From NCBI GenBank assembly GCA_045597845.1, contig JAZLKZ010000138.1:1-10463 (forward strand): 10,463 nt of DNA. Direction: 5' to 3'. A model generated the notes under the pieces. It was not told the origin of the DNA and ran no database searches. It was given only the letters and a program-made list of their open reading frames with translations. Positions within the stretch are counted from its first letter, which is position 1. The number at the start of each line of letters is the position of its first letter. Below are positions 6,996-10,463 of this stretch, piece by piece. The translations under genes and the position numbers were made by a program. The DNA comes from Colimorpha sp045597845 (lineage in GTDB: Bacteria; Bacteroidota; Bacteroidia; Bacteroidales; P3).

Positions 6996-8195
6996 CTACA
7001 ACCTCACACCCCAGACGGAATCTTGTTGGCGATAGACTACATAAACCTTAGCACCCGCAAGCATGGGGACGCGCACCAGGGCTTCCTGTTCGGGGAAGAG
7101 ACGCACCTCCTCAACACGGTCGTAGCGCTCGAAGACCACTGCGGCAATGTAGAAATCCTTTGTCATGGGATTGTTGAACTCCAGCAACTGCTCGCCGTCC
7201 ACCTCCGAAATCGTGGGTTTTTCATGCTGCTCCGCCTTCTTGATGGGGATGGGCTGGAGCGGACTGTTGCAGCAAGCAAGCGAAGCCTGACCATAGGTTA
7301 CAGCCAATTCTCCGCAAACAGGACAACAATATAGTTTCAAACGATTGGTGGCGTTAAGTTTAACTTGAGGCACCTGCTCTACTGGAATTTGCACGATGGT
7401 GAGCCACTTCTCGGGGTCGGACTGGTTCCAAATGCCATCAACGTAGTTGGCACGGGGATTCCCGGCAATCTTGTAGCCTTTTTGGGCGATATAGGCAAAT
7501 GCATCTACATAGTGCTGATAAAGACGCTCGTAGGGACCGTAGCACTTGATGCAGACAGCTGCAGGAACGGCTGGCAACTGCTTGAACTTGATGATGTCGG
7601 AGTCTTGTTTGGCTTCAATAACTTGCTCACAATATTCAATGTCGATGTCATGGTCTCTGTACTCTTTTTGGTGTTCGAAGGTGAAACAATAGCCCGGCTC
7701 GGGACATTGGCAACCCAGACGCATCATCTCGGGACCTATCACATTTACACACAGCTCTCCCAATTTATCATAGCTGGCAATTACACCACGATAAGAAGCC
7801 ACCGTGATGGCAGGCAATGCCTGAATAGTTATATCTTCCATATTCTTGTATTTTTGTTGTGAATCTACCATGCTCTGCAATCGGTTGCGCCGCAGCACCA
7901 ACTGCTTCAGTTGCGCCTCGGTCTGCCGTATTTTAGCCAACAGCAAGTCGGGACCTGGAACCTGAGAGTCGCTGTCCATCAAGTCGCCAATCTCTTCCAA
8001 CGAAAAACCCACCTCCTTGAGGTTGCGGATGGTCAGCATGTCTTGAAGCTGACTCACTTGGTAATAGCGGTAGCCCGACGACTCATCCACCTCGTAGGGT
8101 CTCAGCAGCCCCATTTTCTCGTAGTGGCGCAGCGTCTTGACCGAAACGTTGCTCAGCTTGGAGAACTCACCGATTTGTAATTTAAGTTTGTACAT
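6996..8195 (-). CDS. MerR-family regulator with GyrI-like and degenerate desulfoferrodoxin-like domains
   Basis: Four parts are visible in this 399-residue protein. Residues 6-73 form a MerR winged helix-turn-helix (IGEFSKLSNVSVKTLRHYEK, GYRYY, VGFSLEEI). Residues 82-116 form the dimerisation helix. Residues 120-272 form a GyrI-like effector-binding domain, as in BmrR/Rob relatives, ending in EKWLTIVQIPV; this domain binds small, often hydrophobic, ligands. Residues 287-399 resemble desulfoferrodoxin: a Cys4 knuckle (CPVCG with Cys291 and Cys294; CC at 308-309) followed by a beta domain with NPMTKDFYI where superoxide reductases have HPM..HYI. The iron-ligand histidines correspond to Asn342 and Phe348, and the late C..H pair is missing, so the active site is probably dead while the knuckle may still bind metal. 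Single MerR/GyrI proteins are about 270-290 residues, so the tail is an addition. ATG at 8195 fits the family start. Confidence 0.9.
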   Translation of the reverse strand: MYKLKLQIGEFSKLSNVSVKTLRHYEKMGLLRPYEVDESSGYRYYQVSQLQDMLTIRNLKEVGFSLEEIGDLMDSDSQVPGPDLLLAKIRQTEAQLKQLVLRRNRLQSMVDSQQKYKNMEDITIQALPAITVASYRGVIASYDKLGELCVNVIGPEMMRLGCQCPEPGYCFTFEHQKEYRDHDIDIEYCEQVIEAKQDSDIIKFKQLPAVPAAVCIKCYGPYERLYQHYVDAFAYIAQKGYKIAGNPRANYVDGIWNQSDPEKWLTIVQIPVEQVPQVKLNATNRLKLYCCPVCGELAVTYGQASLACCNSPLQPIPIKKAEQHEKPTISEVDGEQLLEFNNPMTKDFYIAAVVFERYDRVEEVRLFPEQEALVRVPMLAGAKVYVVYRQQDSVWGVRL

Positions 8196-8221
8196 GATTC
8201 AATGCGCAATGAATTCAATTG

Positions 8222-8255
8222 CAAAGTTACATCATACCCTTAGGTACGAGTCAAA
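8222..8255 (-). promoter_or_regulatory. MerR-gene promoter with long 22-nt spacer
   Basis: On the - strand, TTTG (8252-8255) and a perfect -7 element TAACTTTG (8222-8229) are separated by 22 bases, against 19 and 20 in the two other - strand promoters in this window. The -7 element lies 26 bases upstream of the MerR ATG. MerR-family regulators typically act on promoters with an over-long spacer, so this suggests autoregulation. Confidence 0.62.
8235..8246. promoter_or_regulatory. Candidate MerR operator, centred inverted repeat
   Basis: TACC-N4-GGTA lies in the spacer of the MerR-gene promoter with exactly five bases on each side (8230-8234 and 8247-8251). This central position is where MerR-family dimers bind to twist the promoter. 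The arms are only four bases long, so the call depends on position more than on strength of symmetry. Confidence 0.48.
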
Positions 8256-8379
8256 TAATTTTTGACATTTAACATTAATTTAACTTTAGTGACTGTTGAC
8301 TATTGATTAAAGAATTGTGGACTTATGACCGGCCTGCAAGAGAATAGCCTTCAAAAAATGAATTTTCGTAAAATATTTT

Positions 8380-8408
8380 TTTCATATTCAAAATTATTCG
8401 TATATTTG
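8380..8408 (+). promoter_or_regulatory. Promoter of the SPFH gene
   Basis: TATATTTG (8401-8408) matches the TAnnTTTG -7 element perfectly. A poor -33 candidate, TTTC (8380-8383), lies 17 bases upstream in a T-rich run. The start codon of the SPFH gene is 61 bases downstream, leaving a long AT-rich leader. Confidence 0.62.
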
Positions 8409-8469
8409 CATTTGAAATGATATCAAAATAATATCACTTTTTAGGTATAACAAACAAATTTTCAACACT

Positions 8470-9444
8470 ATGGAAACAAAAGAATATATTAAAAAGCTTT
8501 CTGGATGCAACAATGGTTTCTTGCATCTCTTCATCAACATCGCAATGTTGGTGGCTTTCGTTCTCTGCATTGTTTGGATGGCGGGCTGGGACTGCATGGT
8601 TGACGCCGAGCATCCCGACGGAACCGGCTGGGTGGCTGTCCCTGTGCTTTCGGGCTGCCTCTTCACCTTCCTCTACATCCTCCACCTTATCGGCTTCATG
8701 ATCATCCAACCCAACCAGTCGCGCGTGCTCACCTTCTTCGGCAAATACAGCGGCACCGTGGTCGCCAACGGCTTTTTCTGGATCAATCCTTTCTACGGCA
8801 AGAAGAAAGTCTCCTTGCGCGCACGCAACATGGACGTGGCGCCCATCAAGGTGAACGACAAGAACGGCAACCCCATCATGATTGGCCTCGTGCTTGTCTG
8901 GAAAATCAAAGACACCTACAAAGCTTGTTTCGACATTGACGTGGAGACGCTGACCAACACGCAGAAAGAGGGCGAAACCCAGACTTTGAAAGGCTACGAC
9001 AGCTTTGTAAACGTGCAGAGCGACGCCGCTTTGCGTAAGGTGGCTGGTCTCTACGCCTACGACAACATGGACCACAAGTCGGAAGAAGTCACGTTGCGTA
9101 GCGGTGGCGAAGAAATCAACGACCGCCTGGAAGAGGAATTGCGCAGCCGTTTGAGCATCGCCGGCATCGAAATCGTGGAGGCAAGAATCAACTACCTCGC
9201 CTATGCAGCAGAAATCGCCAGCGTGATGTTGCGCCGCCAGCAGGCAGACGCCATCATCTCGGCAAGAGAAAAGATTGTGGAAGGCGCCGTCTCGATGGTT
9301 GACTTGGCACTGAAGAAGCTGAGCAACGAGGGCATCGTGGAACTTGACGAAGAACGCAAAGCAGCCATGGTGAGCAACCTCCTCGTAGTCCTCTGCGCCG
9401 ACGAAAGCGCCAGTCCTGTAATCAATACGGGAAGCCTGTATTAG
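8470..9444 (+). CDS. SPFH/band 7 domain membrane protein
   Basis: The 324-residue protein has two hydrophobic segments at about 17-39 and 56-79, separated by a short polar loop, and then an SPFH (stomatin/prohibitin/flotillin/HflK) domain from about 80 to 270. Characteristic stretches are QPNQSRVLTFFGKYSGTV (80-97), GFFWINPF (101-108), GNPIMIGLVLVWKI (133-146), and the helical part LSIAGIEIVEARINYLAYAAEI followed by RRQQADAIISAREKIVEGAV. Such proteins form membrane-bound oligomers that scaffold proteases or organise membrane microdomains; the partner here is unknown. The short, non-repetitive C-terminal tail (ADESASPVINTGSLY) has no visible domain. Upstream lies a clear promoter. Downstream, 52 bases later without a visible terminator, comes a small ribbon-helix-helix gene; from memory these two are neighbours in other Bacteroidetes. 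Confidence 0.94.
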   Translation: METKEYIKKLSGCNNGFLHLFINIAMLVAFVLCIVWMAGWDCMVDAEHPDGTGWVAVPVLSGCLFTFLYILHLIGFMIIQPNQSRVLTFFGKYSGTVVANGFFWINPFYGKKKVSLRARNMDVAPIKVNDKNGNPIMIGLVLVWKIKDTYKACFDIDVETLTNTQKEGETQTLKGYDSFVNVQSDAALRKVAGLYAYDNMDHKSEEVTLRSGGEEINDRLEEELRSRLSIAGIEIVEARINYLAYAAEIASVMLRRQQADAIISAREKIVEGAVSMVDLALKKLSNEGIVELDEERKAAMVSNLLVVLCADESASPVINTGSLY

Positions 9445-9480
9445 TGTAAAGATATTCAGATATAAAGAAAATAACTTCCC

Positions 9481-9494
9481 CTACACGCTACACG
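9481..9494. repeat. Tandem CTACACG repeat before the RHH start
   Basis: CTACACG occurs twice without a gap (9481-9487, 9488-9494), ending two bases before the ATG of the ribbon-helix-helix gene. Ribbon-helix-helix dimers often bind short repeated boxes side by side, so this might be an autoregulatory site, but its length is also compatible with chance. Confidence 0.45.
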
Positions 9495-9496
9495 AT

Positions 9497-9682
9497 ATGA
9501 AAAAGACATTTGCACTGCGGGTTGACGCTGAAGTCTATGCTGCCATTGAGAAATGGGCGGAAGACGAGTTCCGTAGTGCAAATGGCCAGATAGAATGGAT
9601 TCTCTCCGAAGCGTTGAAGAAGTCGAAACGCTACCCCAAAAAGTCTGCCACCAAAATCACCAAGGAAGATGAAGACAAATAA
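9497..9682 (+). CDS. Arc-like ribbon-helix-helix protein
   Basis: The 61-residue protein fits the ribbon-helix-helix pattern: a beta strand KTFALRVD (3-10), helix A AEVYAAIEKWAEDEFRS (11-27), a turn SANG and helix B QIEWILSEALKKS (31-43). A charged lysine-rich tail follows (44-61). Proteins of this type bind DNA as dimers through the strand pair, usually as repressors of nearby genes. No toxin gene is adjacent, so an antitoxin role is not supported. It follows the SPFH gene by 52 bases, and its end overlaps the next gene by 14 bases, so the three are probably one transcript. Its last codons (from CCC at 9635) are duplicated 472 bases downstream as an untranslated relic. Confidence 0.83.
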   Translation: MKKTFALRVDAEVYAAIEKWAEDEFRSANGQIEWILSEALKKSKRYPKKSATKITKEDEDK

Positions 9683-10106
9683 GTTGGTGTTCATAATTCT
9701 GACAACGGTATCCTTACTGATGGTTGTTGTGACGGCAATAGGTCTCATAGTAACTTGCACCATCCACCCCGAGCGGATTGGAATGGTGGTCTCATCCCTG
9801 AAAGACAACCTGTTGCTCTTCATCTTCGAGTTTCTCCTTTTGGGATTTCTACCAATTTCCAACCTAATCTACAAAGTGAAAAAAGATGGCTATCTGTACG
9901 ACAACAGCATCGACTACTTCTCAACAGGTGTCTGTCTCTTTGTGTGGGCAACCTGTAGCCTCAGCCACATCTTAAATGATGCAAAAATACTAAACGAAGA
10001 TTTGACAGATACCCTTTTGAGCATTTGCTTCATAATTGCCTTCGTCTTAGCCATTTTGCTTTTTATCAGGCTGTTCCGCCCTTTTATATGTCCCAACAAA
10101 AAATGG
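9635..10106 (+). repeat. Tandem duplication, first copy (472 bp)
   Basis: The unit begins in the last codons of the ribbon-helix-helix gene (CCCAAAAAG at 9635) and includes the whole 4-helix membrane protein gene up to about 10106. The second copy starts at 10107 with CCTAAAAAGT. Similarity is strongest over the first 60-70 bases, and the offset of 472 is constant between the ribbon-helix-helix tail and the membrane-gene starts (9669 and 10141). Confidence 0.8.
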
Positions 10107-10118
10107 CCTAAAAAGTAA
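9669..10118 (+). CDS. Small four-helix membrane protein of unknown function, first copy
   Basis: This 149-residue protein has four strongly hydrophobic segments at about 6-29, 46-68, 84-102 and 114-136, with short charged loops. It has no recognised catalytic motif. The topology resembles the DUF2975 class of small membrane proteins, but I cannot confirm this from residues. It overlaps the ribbon-helix-helix gene by 14 bases, starting at the ATG inside its last codons, so translation is likely coupled. Its final residues WPKK, just before the stop, match the PKK of the upstream ribbon-helix-helix protein, because the duplication junction falls there; its original C-terminus may have been different. 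A diverged copy follows. A role together with the SPFH protein in the membrane is possible but unproven. Confidence 0.78.
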   Translation: MKTNKLVFIILTTVSLLMVVVTAIGLIVTCTIHPERIGMVVSSLKDNLLLFIFEFLLLGFLPISNLIYKVKKDGYLYDNSIDYFSTGVCLFVWATCSLSHILNDAKILNEDLTDTLLSICFIIAFVLAILLFIRLFRPFICPNKKWPKK

Positions 10119-10463
10119 GCCACCAAAACCGCCAAGGAAGATGAAAACAAATAAGTTGGTATTCAAAATTTTGACAATCCTCTCCTTGCTGATGATTGTA
10201 GCCACAACGATAGACATCGTGGTCACTTGTATCATCAACCCCGAAAGGTGGACAATGATTCGCTCGGCTTTGGGTGAGAACCTATTCATAATTGTTTTCG
10301 ACCTCCTCATTTTGGGCGCAACCCCACTGGTCTCTTTCGTTTTCAAAAAGAGGAAACATAATTATGATGACGAAACAACGGTCAATGGGAATTATCAGTA
10401 CGACAAGAGTTTGGATTATTTCGAGAAAGGGCTGATTTTGTTTTTCGTAAGTTTCTACGCCAC
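10107..10463 (+). repeat. Tandem duplication, second copy, runs off the window
   Basis: This copy contains a relic of the ribbon-helix-helix tail (10107-10157) with a TAA at 10113-10115 and changed codons, followed by a second membrane gene from 10141. The relic reads PKK-stop-ATKTAKEDENK-stop, compared with PKKSATKITKEDEDK-stop in the intact gene. Whether more copies follow cannot be seen. Confidence 0.8.
10141..10463 (+). CDS. Small four-helix membrane protein, second copy, partial
   Basis: An open frame from ATG 10141 continues to the right edge without a stop (107 codons). It is a paralogue of the preceding protein: 25 of the first 36 residues are identical (MKTNKLVF, then SLLM, VTC and PER are shared). 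The first two hydrophobic segments are visible (about 6-32 and 46-67), and a third begins near the edge (LILFFVSF). It differs from copy 1 by a polar loop about ten residues longer, between the second and third segments (DDETTVNGNYQYDKS). It starts 22 bases after the stop of copy 1, inside the relic of the ribbon-helix-helix tail. Function is unknown; the 3' part is outside the window. Confidence 0.8.
   Translation, partial: MKTNKLVFKILTILSLLMIVATTIDIVVTCIINPERWTMIRSALGENLFIIVFDLLILGATPLVSFVFKKRKHNYDDETTVNGNYQYDKSLDYFEKGLILFFVSFYA

Noticed and set aside
6344..7051. Open frame of 235 codons on the + strand spanning adh and the adh-MerR gap
   Set aside because: It runs against the alcohol dehydrogenase, its promoter and the MerR terminator; no homology is visible.
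8434..9075. Open frame of 213 codons on the - strand opposite the SPFH gene
   Set aside because: Antisense to a conserved SPFH domain; its Val- and His-rich composition is typical of a reverse-frame artefact.
9497..10118. Toxin-antitoxin pair made of the RHH protein and the small membrane protein
   Set aside because: The partner has four membrane helices and no toxin motif, is duplicated, and the RHH gene follows an SPFH gene; nothing in the sequence supports toxicity.
1..10463. Prophage, integrative element or CRISPR in the window
   Set aside because: No integrase, transposase, phage structural gene, tRNA attachment site or regularly spaced repeats were seen; most genes look like ordinary chromosomal genes.

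Overview
The window looks like a chromosomal segment from a Bacteroidetes bacterium, most likely order Bacteroidales and perhaps Prevotella-like. Four promoters can be read with the phylum's TAnnTTTG (-7) element, in some cases with a TTTG-like -33 box. Start codons lack Shine-Dalgarno sequences, and several genes belong to Bacteroidetes-typical families: a PepSY-like lipoprotein, a GGxQDLT-type arginase relative, a YifB/ComM ATPase starting MLVKTF, and an SPFH protein followed by a small Arc-like protein. No rRNA, tRNA, CRISPR array, transposase or integrase was seen.

Left block (1-1842, + strand): the C-terminal end of a DUF1846 protein, a two-repeat PepSY-like lipoprotein (178-615), and an arginase-superfamily protein (630-1805) that has lost half of its expected metal ligands. 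The block ends in a perfect 15-bp hairpin terminator. Convergent to it is the yifB/comM gene (2017-3555, - strand), with its own promoter.

Central block (3587-8255, - strand): an iron-type alcohol dehydrogenase, an ALDH3-like aldehyde dehydrogenase and a helical protein of unknown function form a three-gene unit. Its promoter is just upstream of adh, and a hairpin lies over the last stop codon. The two enzymes could in principle interconvert alcohol, aldehyde and acid; the substrate cannot be read from the sequence. Upstream on the same strand, separated by a probable terminator, is a 399-residue MerR-family regulator. It carries a GyrI-like domain and a C-terminal desulfoferrodoxin-like module that keeps its four-cysteine knuckle but appears to have lost its superoxide reductase iron ligands. 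Its promoter has an unusually long 22-nt spacer with an inverted repeat exactly in the middle, as expected for a MerR operator.

Right block (8401-10463, + strand): divergent from the MerR gene, an SPFH/band 7 membrane protein is followed by a 61-residue ribbon-helix-helix protein and a four-helix membrane protein. A second copy of the membrane protein runs off the window. The duplication also copied the last codons of the ribbon-helix-helix gene, so its junction can be placed within a few bases.

The most interesting points are the MerR/GyrI/degenerate desulfoferrodoxin fusion with its centred operator, the arginase relative with missing metal ligands, and the recent-looking tandem duplication at the right edge. 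I see no clear sign of a complete new defence or mobile system.
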